DNA of 18,358 nucleotides from JAJVID01 sp036565725 (lineage in GTDB: Bacteria; Acidobacteriota; Blastocatellia; RBC074): the NCBI GenBank assembly GCA_036565725.1, contig DATCXQ010000618.1:1-18358 (forward strand), given 5' to 3'. Every line of letters starts with the position of its first letter. Positions within the stretch are counted from its first letter, which is position 1. This document shows positions 1-8,164 of the stretch, one piece after another. The notes below the pieces were generated by a model. It ran no database searches and was not told where the DNA came from. It saw nothing but the letters and a program-made list of their open reading frames with translations. The translations under genes and the position numbers were made by a program.

Positions 1-281
1 TACTCTGTAAACTAAGTTATTTGGCGTTTTGAGTATTAATGCTTTTGCTTTGAGCCTGCGAAGCAGGCGACAGCATAAAGCCTGGGGCGTAAGCCCCAGG
101 GCACAGTAGTAATGCGCTTGGAGCCCACGGAGTGGGCGACAGCCAGTGGCTGCCGCCCGTTTCACGGGCTTGATGGCCCTCCGAACCTGACCTGGGGTTC
201 CGCCTTCGGCTCCACCCCAGGCTTTATTCTGACGCCCGCTCCGCGGGCTTGAAATTACCAAAATACTTAGTTTACAGAGCA
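1..281. mobile_element. MITE-like palindromic element with terminal inverted repeats and nested hairpins
   Basis: The left end (1-24) and right end (258-281) are inverted repeats matching at 21 of 24 positions, sharing the core CTCTGTAAACTAAGT. Between them are short perfect hairpins: GCCTGC/GCAGGC (54-68), CCTGGGGC/GCCCCAGG with a GTAA loop (81-100), GCCCAC/GTGGGC (123-137), GCCCGT/ACGGGC (155-169), CCTGGGGT/ACCCCAGG (191-221) and GCCCGC/GCGGGC (234-248). The first and third hairpins share a common frame (GAGCC...GGCGACAGC), so the interior itself arose by repetition. There is no credible ORF, so if it is mobile it must be moved by enzymes from elsewhere. It may begin slightly before the window, and no target-site duplication could be confirmed. 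It lies downstream of the minus-strand amidohydrolase. It could instead be a REP/BIME-like RNA hairpin array rather than a transposon derivative. Confidence 0.6.
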
Positions 282-385
282 CTGAACTTTTCTTCCATAA
301 AGCCTTTTCGTGTTTTTCCCCGTGTCCCCCGTGGTTCTTTTTGCTCAACCCCGAACAGGAGTTTACTTACGTGAGACCTTCCTGA

Positions 386-1678
386 CTACTTCTTCACGAC
401 GACTCCGCCCTTCATCACCCATTTGACTCGCTCGAGCTCTGTGACGTCTTTGGTCGGGTCGCCGTCGATGGCGATCAGGTCGGCGTATTTACCCGCCTCG
501 ATGGCGCCGACGCGGTCGTCCCAGCCGAGCAGTTTCGACGCGTGAACGGTCGCGGTCTGAATCGCCTGCGTGGGAGTCATGCCGAGTTTGACGTAAACGG
601 CGAACTCTCGGCCGTTCAACCCGTGAGGGTAGACCGCCGAGTCGGTGCCGAAGGCGACGGGCACGCCCTGGGCGAAGGCGCGGGCGATGTTCTTGCGCGC
701 GGCGGGCATGACCTCCCTGGCCTTCGCAACCATCGGCGCCGGCACGCCTAGGCGCTGGTAATTCTCCATGAACCAATCGCCGAGGTAGAGTGTCGGCACG
801 AGGTAGGTCCCATGCTCCTTCATCAATTTAACCGCCTCGTCGTCGATGTAAGTCCCGTGCTCTATGGAATCGACGCCGGCGAGCACGGCGAGCCTGATGC
901 CGTCGCCGCCATGGGCGTGGGCCGCGACTTTGCGACCCAGGCGATGCGCCTCGGCGACGATGGCCTTCATCTCTTCGAGCGTGTATTGCGACGCCTTCGG
1001 GTCGTCGCCCATCGAGAGGACGCCGCCGGTCGAGCAGATTTTGATCACGTCGGCGCCGTACTTGATCACCTCGCGCGTCTTCCGCATCACGGACGGCACG
1101 CCGTCGGCGACGCCTTCGTCGGAGTGATTGAATTCGGGCGCGAGGAGGTTGTTGTCGCAATGGCCGCCGGTTATGCCGAGGGAGGGTCCGGAGGCGACGA
1201 TCCTCGGCCCCGGCACGTCGCCGGCGTTGACCGCGTCGCGCAACGCGACGTCGGCGTAGCCGCCCGCCCCGACGTTGCGCACGGTCGTGAAGCCGGCTTC
1301 GAGCGTGAGCCGCGCGTTCTTCGCGCCTGTCAGCGCCGAGCGCGGCACTGAGACGCCTAGCGACGAATAACCCATCTGGCTCGGCTCGAAGGTCAGGTGC
1401 GTGTGGCAATCGATCAGGCCGGGCAGGACGGTCTTCGAACCGAGGTCGATCACTTCGACCTCGGCGGGAATTGCGGCCTTAGCCCCGATCGTCTTGACGC
1501 GGTCGCCTTCGATGACGATCACGGCGTTCTCGATCATCGCGCCCGTGCGGACGTCGAACGCGCGGGCGGCTTTAACCGCGATGAGCTTTTGAGCAGGTTG
1601 TTGCGATTGTGAAGGGGCGGGGGAGAGAAGACAGACTATGAACAAAGAGAGCAGAGAAGCGTGCGCGTGTTTTATCAT
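386..1678 (-). CDS. Secreted metal-dependent amidohydrolase (imidazolonepropionase/prolidase-like)
   Basis: This 430-residue enzyme belongs to the amidohydrolase superfamily, close to the group annotated as imidazolonepropionase-like or Xaa-Pro dipeptidases. Residues 1-26 form a signal peptide (basic start, hydrophobic core LLSLFIVCLL), so it is probably exported. Visible metal-site residues are H92 and H94 (DCHTHL), K213 in VIKICSTGG (the likely carboxylated bridging lysine), H254 or H256 in AAHAHG, H274 in SIEHGT and D346 in FGTD. This is the full set for a binuclear-metal hydrolase. The C-terminal GAIEAGKYADLIAIDGDP stretch is the usual beta-sandwich closing strand. Length is normal for the family. 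The ATG is preceded by GAGGAG about six bases upstream. It stands alone on its strand, divergent from the small zinc protein. Substrate cannot be read from sequence; relatives cleave dipeptides, organophosphates or N-acyl compounds. Confidence 0.9.
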   Translation of the reverse strand: MIKHAHASLLSLFIVCLLSPAPSQSQQPAQKLIAVKAARAFDVRTGAMIENAVIVIEGDRVKTIGAKAAIPAEVEVIDLGSKTVLPGLIDCHTHLTFEPSQMGYSSLGVSVPRSALTGAKNARLTLEAGFTTVRNVGAGGYADVALRDAVNAGDVPGPRIVASGPSLGITGGHCDNNLLAPEFNHSDEGVADGVPSVMRKTREVIKYGADVIKICSTGGVLSMGDDPKASQYTLEEMKAIVAEAHRLGRKVAAHAHGGDGIRLAVLAGVDSIEHGTYIDDEAVKLMKEHGTYLVPTLYLGDWFMENYQRLGVPAPMVAKAREVMPAARKNIARAFAQGVPVAFGTDSAVYPHGLNGREFAVYVKLGMTPTQAIQTATVHASKLLGWDDRVGAIEAGKYADLIAIDGDPTKDVTELERVKWVMKGGVVVKK

Positions 1679-1823
1679 GAAGGCTCCTCGGGGAAAAAAC
1701 AGTGATTTTCATTGTTTCTGGGCGTCGCCGCGGCGACAAGTTATGACTCCTGAGAGGGTCATTGCTCGATTACGCGGCGGGATAATAAGACGGCTTGGAG
1801 TCGAGAGTCCAGTTTCGTTCTGT

Positions 1824-1829
1824 TATACT
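1824..1829 (+). promoter_or_regulatory. Candidate extended -10 promoter for the 1844 gene
   Basis: TATACT is preceded by TGT, giving an extended -10 (TGnTATACT). No convincing -35 hexamer sits at 16-18 bp. A start site about seven bases downstream would leave a leader shorter than ten bases before the ATG at 1844. That agrees with the absence of a Shine-Dalgarno sequence there. This is read from sequence only. Confidence 0.35.
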
Positions 1830-1843
1830 GCGCGCAAACTCAG

Positions 1844-2293
1844 ATGAAAATCATCTTTTATCAAGCCAACTTTTGCGCCGAATGCGGGAACGCGATGAAG
1901 CCGCGTTTCAGCCTGGGTCCGCGCTATTTCTGCGACGAGTGCGAGGCGCACATGGGCCGCCGGAATTATTTCAAATCGGTCGCCGGGCTGTTGCTCTGCG
2001 CGACCCTGGCGGTCTTCGCGTTGAACAGGACGTTCACGTCCGGTCCGAGCGGGCAGGCGCCGAACGCGCAACCGAACTCCGGCGATTCGACTCCGGCGGT
2101 GTCGGCGCGCGATACTGTGACGGAGCGGGGCCTCGATCCGAAGCCCGAAGTCGTTGGGCGCGTCATGTGCGGCGCCAGAACGAAGAAGGGGACGCCTTGC
2201 AGACATCTCGTCCTGCCGGGACAGCGATGCGCCCAGCATCTCGGGATGGCGTCTCTGCTCGAAACAAAGAAGGGGGCCAAGGCTGCGCAGTAA
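1844..2293 (+). CDS. Small membrane-anchored protein with N-terminal zinc ribbon and C-terminal Cys/His motif
   Basis: The protein has 149 residues and no named function that I recognise. Residues 11-33 hold two CxxC knuckles (C11/C14 and C30/C33), typical of a zinc ribbon. Residues 44-61 form one hydrophobic membrane segment, followed by a Gly/Pro/Ser-rich stretch. The C-terminus (109-132) carries CGARTKKGTPC followed by C129 and H132. This spacing resembles small Cys/His metal-binding modules found in many bacterial and phage hypothetical proteins. By the positive-inside rule the N-terminal ribbon would be cytoplasmic only if the basic MGRR before the helix stays inside, which would put the second motif in the periplasm. 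No Shine-Dalgarno is seen before the ATG; the candidate extended -10 just upstream implies a very short leader. The gene stands between the divergent amidohydrolase and the tRNA. Confidence 0.7.
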   Translation: MKIIFYQANFCAECGNAMKPRFSLGPRYFCDECEAHMGRRNYFKSVAGLLLCATLAVFALNRTFTSGPSGQAPNAQPNSGDSTPAVSARDTVTERGLDPKPEVVGRVMCGARTKKGTPCRHLVLPGQRCAQHLGMASLLETKKGAKAAQ

Positions 2294-2311
2294 AGACTTT
2301 AAATGGAGTTC

Positions 2312-2340
2312 TTGACGGCTACGGCTGTGTCCCCTAAGAT
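2312..2340 (+). promoter_or_regulatory. Sigma70-type promoter for the intron-containing tRNA
   Basis: TTGACG (2312-2317) and TAAGAT (2335-2340) are separated by exactly 17 bp, a good match to housekeeping -35 and -10 boxes. Predicted initiation near 2347 leaves about 33 bases of leader before the mature tRNA 5' end at 2380, normal for RNase P processing. Confidence 0.6.
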
Positions 2341-2379
2341 GAGCCACGGTTGAAATGATCTGTTTTCGTTCTTTGTATT

Positions 2380-3034
<655 letters not shown>

Positions 3035-3904
3035 ATGACCCGATGCAATCACTGTGGCGCCAATAACATGGATGGCTCGGAGTATTGCGACGAATGTGGG
3101 ACGAAGTTGACCTCAGCCGAGGCGCCGTTGCCTCGGCAGTCGTCCGCGCCGCCGGATCAATTCATTACGCAAGTTGCGCCGCCGCCGCCGCCGTCATTCA
3201 CAAAAGACAACGTCACGCCCAAACCCGCGACGCCATATACGCCGCCGCCGCCGCCCTTGCGCCCTTCGTCCGGCGACTCGGCTGACCGCCCACCGGGTCG
3301 AGGCGCCGATCGCGACAGGGATCAAGCTTCGAATCGAGCCTCCGATTCCGCCCTGAATCCGGCCTCTTCGTCGGCCCCTCCGGCTGCGTCTCAGGCCGCT
3401 AATTTTCAGCCGCCTCCAAATATCGCGGAGGCGGGCGCGCACAGAACTCAGGGCAGCGGTCAACCGCCGAATCAGACCGGCGCCTTCAACGGGCAGACCA
3501 ACGCGCTGCGCGGCGGCGGGGACGCCGAGGGCGTAAAGCGTCTAGCTTCGAACGACGAGAAAAGCCGCCCGGCGCCAGGCGCCAAACTGATCATTCAACG
3601 CGGCGGCAAGGTCGGCAAGGAGTTTCCGATCAACGGAACAGAGGCGATGATCGGCCGCTGGGACGCCGACGGGGGCATCTTCCCGGACGTCGACCTGGAT
3701 CAGGACGATCCCGAAGCCAAGGTCTCGCGACGCCACGCCAAAATACAGTTTTTGAATAACCAGTATTGGATTGAGGACATCGGGAGCACTAACGGCACAT
3801 TCGTCAACCGCGGGCCGCGCCTGTCGCCCGGCGCCAAACAACCACTTAAAAACGGTGACGAGATAATCGTAGGCAAAACGTTTCTCAAATTTGTCCTGAG
3901 TTGA
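3035..3904 (+). CDS. Zinc ribbon-FHA protein
   Basis: This 289-residue protein opens with a zinc ribbon (C4, C7, C18, C21). It continues with a long low-complexity linker rich in Pro, Ala, Ser and Asn (about 26-180) and ends in an FHA domain (about 183-289). FHA domains bind phosphothreonine peptides. The key residues are present: R208 (IGRW), S231-R232-R233-H234, and GSTNGT with N253. Between the first arginine and the SRRH motif is an acidic stretch (ADGGIFPDVDLDQDDPEA) that also occurs in the FHA domain of the kinase next door, so the two FHA domains are close relatives. There is no membrane segment or signal peptide, so it is cytoplasmic. It ends 17 bp before the kinase gene, consistent with an operon. 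It probably acts as an adaptor recognising proteins phosphorylated by that kinase; this is inference. Confidence 0.88.
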   Translation: MTRCNHCGANNMDGSEYCDECGTKLTSAEAPLPRQSSAPPDQFITQVAPPPPPSFTKDNVTPKPATPYTPPPPPLRPSSGDSADRPPGRGADRDRDQASNRASDSALNPASSSAPPAASQAANFQPPPNIAEAGAHRTQGSGQPPNQTGAFNGQTNALRGGGDAEGVKRLASNDEKSRPAPGAKLIIQRGGKVGKEFPINGTEAMIGRWDADGGIFPDVDLDQDDPEAKVSRRHAKIQFLNNQYWIEDIGSTNGTFVNRGPRLSPGAKQPLKNGDEIIVGKTFLKFVLS

Positions 3905-3921
3905 AAATTTAGCGATGAGTT

Positions 3922-5409
3922 ATGCCTTACTGTCCCGAATGCGGAGCGCGAACCACAGTTGGTGATCCATTTTGTGGTGAATGTGGCGCTTGGCAGGACA
4001 CACAAATCAATAATGCGGTCGCGGCGGGGAACCCGGCGCGCACCGGAGTTATAAGTATGACCGCTTCCGGCAACACGCCAACAGGAATTCAACTGGCCCC
4101 AGGAACTTTGCTGGGCGCCCGTTACAAGATCACCAGACGGATCGGTGGCGGCGGCATGGGGTCGGTGTATCTGGCCGAGGACCTCAATCTCGCCAACCGC
4201 CCCGTGGCCGTCAAAGAGATGGTCGAGATGTTCGCCGATGAGAGCGCGAGAGAGAAGGCCATCGAGGACTTCAAACGCGAGGCCGAATTGCTCGCCAAAC
4301 TGGATCACCCCTCGATCCCGACGATCTACCAGTACTTCTTCGACAACGACCGGGGCCGCTACTACCTGGTGATGAAATATATTGACGGCGGCGATCTGGC
4401 CACCCGGCAGCGCCTGTCCGGCGGCAAAGTCGATGAGTTCATCGTCACCAAATGGGGGATCGATACCTGTGACGTGCTCGATTACATACATTCGCAGGAA
4501 CCCCCGATCATTTACAGAGACCTGAAGCCCGCAAACCTGATGATCGATGCGCGGACCAACCGCGTCATGCTCGTGGATTTCGGGATCGCGCGCTTCGTCG
4601 CCCCGACGCAGAAGGGCGTGACCGCCATCGGCACGATGGGCTACGCGCCCCCTGAGTTGTTCGCCGGCAATGTCGAGAAGCGGTCCGACATATACAGTCT
4701 GGGCGCGACCATGTTTCACCTGCTGACGGGCCATGACCCGCAGGATAACCCGCTGCTGATCTTCGACTTCACGAAAAATCCTAAACCCCGACAGATCAAC
4801 CCGGCCATCACGCCTGAGATGGAAGAGATGATCTGTCGCGCTGTTGAGCACAAACCTGAGAACCGGTTCGCTTCGGCTTCCGCGTTCGGCGAACATTTGA
4901 AGGACCACCTGCGGCTTTTTCAGGATGGCAAACGTCCGGAGCGACCCGAAGTCGCCCCGCCGCCCGCATTCGAGTCCCCGCAAAGTTCCGGCTTCGCCTG
5001 CGTTAACTGCGGCAGGGATCTGGCCAAAGACGACGTCTTCTGCGCCTACTGCGGGGCGCGCCAGCCTTCCAAGCGGACCACGGCCAGGCTGGTCGTGATG
5101 GGCACTAACGAGATGAGCGCGCAATTTTCGCTCACCTCCGACAGCGAAAACCTGATCGGACGGATGGACCCGAATCGCGGCATTCGCCCCGAAGTCGACC
5201 TGTCGAAATACGACCCGGCGGCGCGCGTCTCGCGCCGCCACGCGAAGATCATCTCGCAAGGCAACCAGTTTTTCATTGAAGATCTGGGTAGCGCCAACGG
5301 CACTTTCATCAACGGCTCCGTGCGCCTGGCGCAGGGCAGGCCGTACGTCCTTGTTAGCGGCGACGAACTCAAACTCGGTGAAACAACGCTCAAATTCGTC
5401 GTTTCATAA
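3922..5409 (+). CDS. Serine/threonine protein kinase with two zinc ribbons and a C-terminal FHA domain
   Basis: The 495 residues are ordered as zinc ribbon (C4, C7, C18, C21), short linker, Hanks-type kinase domain (about 66-330), second ribbon (C360, C363, C374, C377) and FHA domain (about 385-495). Kinase motifs are intact: glycine loop IGGGGMGSVY (from I74), K98 in VAVKEM, catalytic loop YRDLKPAN with D200 and N205, D219-F-G, and APPE at 242-245. The HRD histidine is replaced by tyrosine (YRD), a common bacterial variant. The FHA keeps R414, S437-R-R-H440 and GSANGT. Unlike PknB-type kinases it has no membrane helix or PASTA sensor, so it should be soluble and rely on partners for location. 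Its stop overlaps the next start (TAATG), indicating translational coupling with the RDD protein. The FHA may bind its own phosphothreonines or those of neighbours. Confidence 0.94.
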   Translation: MPYCPECGARTTVGDPFCGECGAWQDTQINNAVAAGNPARTGVISMTASGNTPTGIQLAPGTLLGARYKITRRIGGGGMGSVYLAEDLNLANRPVAVKEMVEMFADESAREKAIEDFKREAELLAKLDHPSIPTIYQYFFDNDRGRYYLVMKYIDGGDLATRQRLSGGKVDEFIVTKWGIDTCDVLDYIHSQEPPIIYRDLKPANLMIDARTNRVMLVDFGIARFVAPTQKGVTAIGTMGYAPPELFAGNVEKRSDIYSLGATMFHLLTGHDPQDNPLLIFDFTKNPKPRQINPAITPEMEEMICRAVEHKPENRFASASAFGEHLKDHLRLFQDGKRPERPEVAPPPAFESPQSSGFACVNCGRDLAKDDVFCAYCGARQPSKRTTARLVVMGTNEMSAQFSLTSDSENLIGRMDPNRGIRPEVDLSKYDPAARVSRRHAKIISQGNQFFIEDLGSANGTFINGSVRLAQGRPYVLVSGDELKLGETTLKFVVS

Positions 5410-5509
5410 TGAAGGAAATTGAACCGGGATTGGCGGAGAAGCCCGCAGGCAGGGATGCGCGCCCCACCCGGGATCTCGTAATGAAGGAAATCGAAACGGG
5501 ATTGGCAGA
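5407..5509 (+). repeat. Duplicated gene start: 31-bp direct repeat 72 bp apart
   Basis: TAATGAAGGAAATTGAACCG at 5407 recurs as TAATGAAGGAAATCGAAACG at 5479. The similarity extends through GGGATTGGC-GA to 5437 and 5509, with three differences in 31 bases. The 72-bp offset equals 24 codons, so the reading frame is kept. The unique bases between the copies are GC-rich and do not resemble the flanking coding sequence. Confidence 0.8.
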
Positions 5510-5915
5510 CTGGAGGTCGCGTTGCAGCGCGTTCTTGCTTGATTACATACTGACGCTGCTAGCCCCCGCCCTGACTCTGGTGCTTGCTGTTTATATCAAA
5601 CGGCGCTGGGCGTCTCAGTCGGCCGCGACAGCCGTCGTGGTTGTCGGTTATCTGACGACGGCCTTCGTGATCTTTTTCAACTACATACATTTCTACTTGC
5701 GACGCGGTCAGAGTTTCGGCAAGCGCTTCATAGGCGTTCGTGTGGTCAGAATTGACGGCCGCCCCATAGATTATCAGACCGCTGTGTTGCGCCACATTGT
5801 CGGATACCCACTCTCCCTTCTGTTCTTCGGGTTGGGAATCGTATGGGTGTTGTGGGATCGTAGACGACAGGGGTGGCATGACAAGCTGGCGAAGACCGTC
5901 GTCATCAAAGAATAA
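5409..5915 (+). CDS. RDD-family integral membrane protein
   Basis: The protein has 168 residues from the first ATG. Its conserved part starts near residue 33 with R-CSAFLLDY, followed by a first membrane segment (about 42-60), a second (about 72-90), FGKRFIGVRVV, a third segment (about 128-146), and the closing WHDKLAKTVV typical of RDD domains. RDD proteins are small polytopic proteins of poorly defined role; some are linked to transport. The first ATG overlaps the kinase stop. A second in-frame ATG at 5481 lies in an almost exact copy of the first start (MKEIExGLA occurs twice, 24 codons apart). The ancestral start may therefore be 5481, giving 144 residues. Tight coupling to a soluble kinase suggests it is its membrane partner or substrate; this is inference. 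Confidence 0.85.
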   Translation: MKEIEPGLAEKPAGRDARPTRDLVMKEIETGLADWRSRCSAFLLDYILTLLAPALTLVLAVYIKRRWASQSAATAVVVVGYLTTAFVIFFNYIHFYLRRGQSFGKRFIGVRVVRIDGRPIDYQTAVLRHIVGYPLSLLFFGLGIVWVLWDRRRQGWHDKLAKTVVIKE

Positions 5916-5940
5916 ATAACCTGAGCAGTCAGGCGGAAAA

Positions 5941-5992
5941 AATGAACGATGTCCTGATGATTAAGCCCCAAAAATTTCCCCCATCTGCTTAT
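5941..5992 (+). repeat. Dispersed 52-bp repeat, copy A
   Basis: This intergenic segment matches 16416-16467 at 43 of 52 positions without gaps. Shared blocks are ATGTCCTGATGATTA, CCAAAAATTTC and TCTGCTTAT. It sits 25 bp after the RDD gene stop and is not part of any credible gene. Its origin is unknown. Confidence 0.65.
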
Positions 5993-6078
5993 TACAGTCA
6001 GAAAAAACACCGTAACGCCCCCGCGCTGCGATTTTGCGGCGCAGCTTACCTGAGCGAATCATTCGACGGGTGAAACTT

Positions 6079-8010
6079 ATGACGATGAATTACTGTGGGA
6101 GATGCGGATCGGCCAACGGAGCGACTGCGCGTTTCTGCCGCCAATGCGGAACAGATTTGAGCAGCCAGGCCGCCGCGTCATCGTCGGCGCCTCCGTTCAA
6201 CGTTGAGTTCTCCGGCAGACCGGTAACGAAGAAACTGGAGAAAGAAATCAGACCGGACCCCTCCGAGCCCGAACCGCCTCACGAAACCGGGCCGGCCGAG
6301 GCCGGGCCGGGCGACCGGACGTCCGACGCTTCCGCCCGCGGCGAAGGCGGAGAGCATGACCCGAAAGCGATCAGCGAATCGTTGCGGCGCATCCGCGCTT
6401 CCGGGCCTCTGATCATCGCGGCTATCAAACAAAACACCGACCGGCAAAGCATCGACCGAATTAACGAGATCATCGCGCAGTCGATTCAGGGGATGACCGA
6501 AGACAAGGCGGCGGTTGAATCCCCCGCCGAGTCTTCAGTTGGATCTGGGAGCGCCGCGGCGCCTCCGCCTCCCTCGAATCAACAAGTCGAAGAGCAAAAA
6601 GCGAATCGACCGATAAATCGGGCGCCGAGCGGGGAGGAAGACCTTCAGATGACCCGCCCGGCGCGCGCCGGTCAGGGCGTCGCCGGGCAAAATAACCAGG
6701 CGCTCGTCCGGGCGACGGCGCAAGGAGGCGCGCGGGCCGTCGCCAATACGCCTGCGCAATCAGGCGCGAAAACGGCGCCGCAAAAAAACGCCGCAGCGAT
6801 GGCTCAATCCGTCGCGCGAAGAGCCACGGGGTGGTTGTCGCGCTTGAACGCGAACCGCTCGATCTCGCATACGGCGCCGAACATCGGGCACAGCGGGCCT
6901 TCGACGGTCCTGATGCAGGCTTCCGGATTCAAGCCCAAATCCAGCATAGGCCCGAAAGTCATTCTCGGCATAATCGTCCTCGCCGTTCTGCTCGCCGCGC
7001 CGACATATCTCATGTTCCGCGATCGCCTGCTCGGACAAGCTCAACCGGCGGACGGCGATCTCAATCTGATAAGTCCGGAAGATCAGAGCGCGCGGCTGGT
7101 CAAGGAAGCCTCCTCGGAGCGCGCCCAGGGAAGATACGCCCCCGCCATCGAGCATTTTCATCGCGCGCTCGAACTCGCGCCGAATAACCTGGAGATCCGA
7201 TTTCTACTCGCGCAGACTTACGTAGTCGCGGGGCGCATTGATGACGCCGCGAGGAGTTGCCGGGAAATTTTGCGGATCGCGCCGGAACACCTCGACGCCA
7301 GATTGCAGTTGGCCGAGATTTATCGCGCGAAGGGCAATTGGAGCGCCGCCTACAGGGAGTACCGGAACATCATCGAGCTTAATCAAAGCAGCCCTCAGGC
7401 CGCCGACGCGCTCGCGGCTATCGAGAGTCAACAAGCCGTCGCGCAGATGGAAGAGCGCGCCAGAGACGCCCTGTCCAGGCGACGTCGTTCGCGCCCGCCT
7501 GTTCCATCGCTGCCGGTCGCCGTTCTCCGCGACCAGGTTCCGTTGGCGCCTCTGGGGATTTCCGAGGCACGGAGCGTCAACCTTCCGGCGGACTTGAGCG
7601 GCGTAGGGGTTGATGATAAGCCTGACCCGCGCGGCATGGCCGAAGGTCATAAGAGGCTAGGCGTGAGATATCTCAACATCCGCGAATACCGAGCGGCCAT
7701 CAACGAGTTTTTACGGGCGCTGAACCTGACTCCGGACGACAAAGACCTCTATTATTTCATCGGCTCGTCCTATCACGGGTTGGGCCTCGAGGCTGAAGCT
7801 TACGATTATTACAGGCGCGTCGACGCAGGACCTTATATCGGCCCCGCCGGATCTGGCGCGAAACAGACCAGAAAGGCGGCCCGGGACGCGAGCAAACGCC
7901 GCGATGACCGGAAATTTCCGTCGATGAAAAATGAACTTGAAGATATCAATGAGAATAAGCCGAGCAGGTCTAAATCGGTTGTAAACAGAATTTTGGACAG
8001 TTTAAGGTGA
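6079..8010 (+). CDS. Zinc ribbon-transmembrane-TPR protein
   Basis: This 643-residue protein is numbered from the ATG at 6079. An upstream in-frame TTG at 6034 is less likely, because family members begin right at the ribbon. The zinc ribbon is C6, C9, C20, C23. A long disordered Pro/Ala/Glu-rich region follows (about 28-285). It contains a predicted helical block around 95-145 with IRASGPLIIAAIKQ and INEIIAQSIQG. One membrane helix spans about 294-313. TPR repeats follow: three at about 338-440 (for example AIEHFHRALELAPNN) and two at about 522-589 (AINEFLRALNLTPDD). The end is a basic tail. The expected topology is ribbon in the cytoplasm and TPR domain outside, which suggests a bridge between the cytoplasmic signalling proteins and envelope partners. 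It is 163 bp after the RDD gene, perhaps in the same operon. No specific name recognised. Confidence 0.85.
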   Translation: MTMNYCGRCGSANGATARFCRQCGTDLSSQAAASSSAPPFNVEFSGRPVTKKLEKEIRPDPSEPEPPHETGPAEAGPGDRTSDASARGEGGEHDPKAISESLRRIRASGPLIIAAIKQNTDRQSIDRINEIIAQSIQGMTEDKAAVESPAESSVGSGSAAAPPPPSNQQVEEQKANRPINRAPSGEEDLQMTRPARAGQGVAGQNNQALVRATAQGGARAVANTPAQSGAKTAPQKNAAAMAQSVARRATGWLSRLNANRSISHTAPNIGHSGPSTVLMQASGFKPKSSIGPKVILGIIVLAVLLAAPTYLMFRDRLLGQAQPADGDLNLISPEDQSARLVKEASSERAQGRYAPAIEHFHRALELAPNNLEIRFLLAQTYVVAGRIDDAARSCREILRIAPEHLDARLQLAEIYRAKGNWSAAYREYRNIIELNQSSPQAADALAAIESQQAVAQMEERARDALSRRRRSRPPVPSLPVAVLRDQVPLAPLGISEARSVNLPADLSGVGVDDKPDPRGMAEGHKRLGVRYLNIREYRAAINEFLRALNLTPDDKDLYYFIGSSYHGLGLEAEAYDYYRRVDAGPYIGPAGSGAKQTRKAARDASKRRDDRKFPSMKNELEDINENKPSRSKSVVNRILDSLR

Positions 8011-8020
8011 CGAAATCAGG

Positions 8021-8155
8021 AAGACGGGGCGACGGGGAGACGGGGAGACGGGGAGAGGGAGAGATGGAGTGCGAAAACATCATTTCGTCTCTTTGCATCC
8101 CCATCTCTTCGTCCCTCTGTCGCCCCGTCGGCCCGTCGCCTCGTCACCCCGTCTT
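8021..8155. repeat. Long imperfect hairpin with 8-bp tandem units
   Basis: Four tandem 8-mers GACGGGG(C/A) occupy 8023-8054. The outer arms 8021-8043 and 8133-8155 are complementary at 20 of 23 positions, and the inner parts (GAGAGATGG versus CCATCTCTTC) also pair. The structure fills the gap between the TPR and phosphatase genes. It could act as a transcription attenuator or RNA-stability element, but there is no U-tract. Confidence 0.7.
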
Positions 8156-8164
8156 ATTTGCCCT

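Noticed and set aside
2350..2378. TTGAAA...TTGTAT as tRNA promoter
   Set aside because: The -10 would abut the tRNA 5' end and initiation would fall inside the mature tRNA. The TTGACG-17-TAAGAT pair upstream fits.
3700..5259. 519-codon minus-strand ORF
   Set aside because: It is antisense to the FHA and kinase genes, whose motifs are unambiguous. High GC makes long antisense frames common.
6034..6078. TTG start upstream of the TPR gene
   Set aside because: It adds 15 arginine-rich residues before the ribbon. Other ribbon proteins here start within five residues of the first cysteine, so ATG 6079 is better.
8069..8164. GTG start upstream of the phosphatase gene
   Set aside because: It would translate the right arm of the repeat hairpin. 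The FHA domain begins directly at MPRLIV (ATG 8165).
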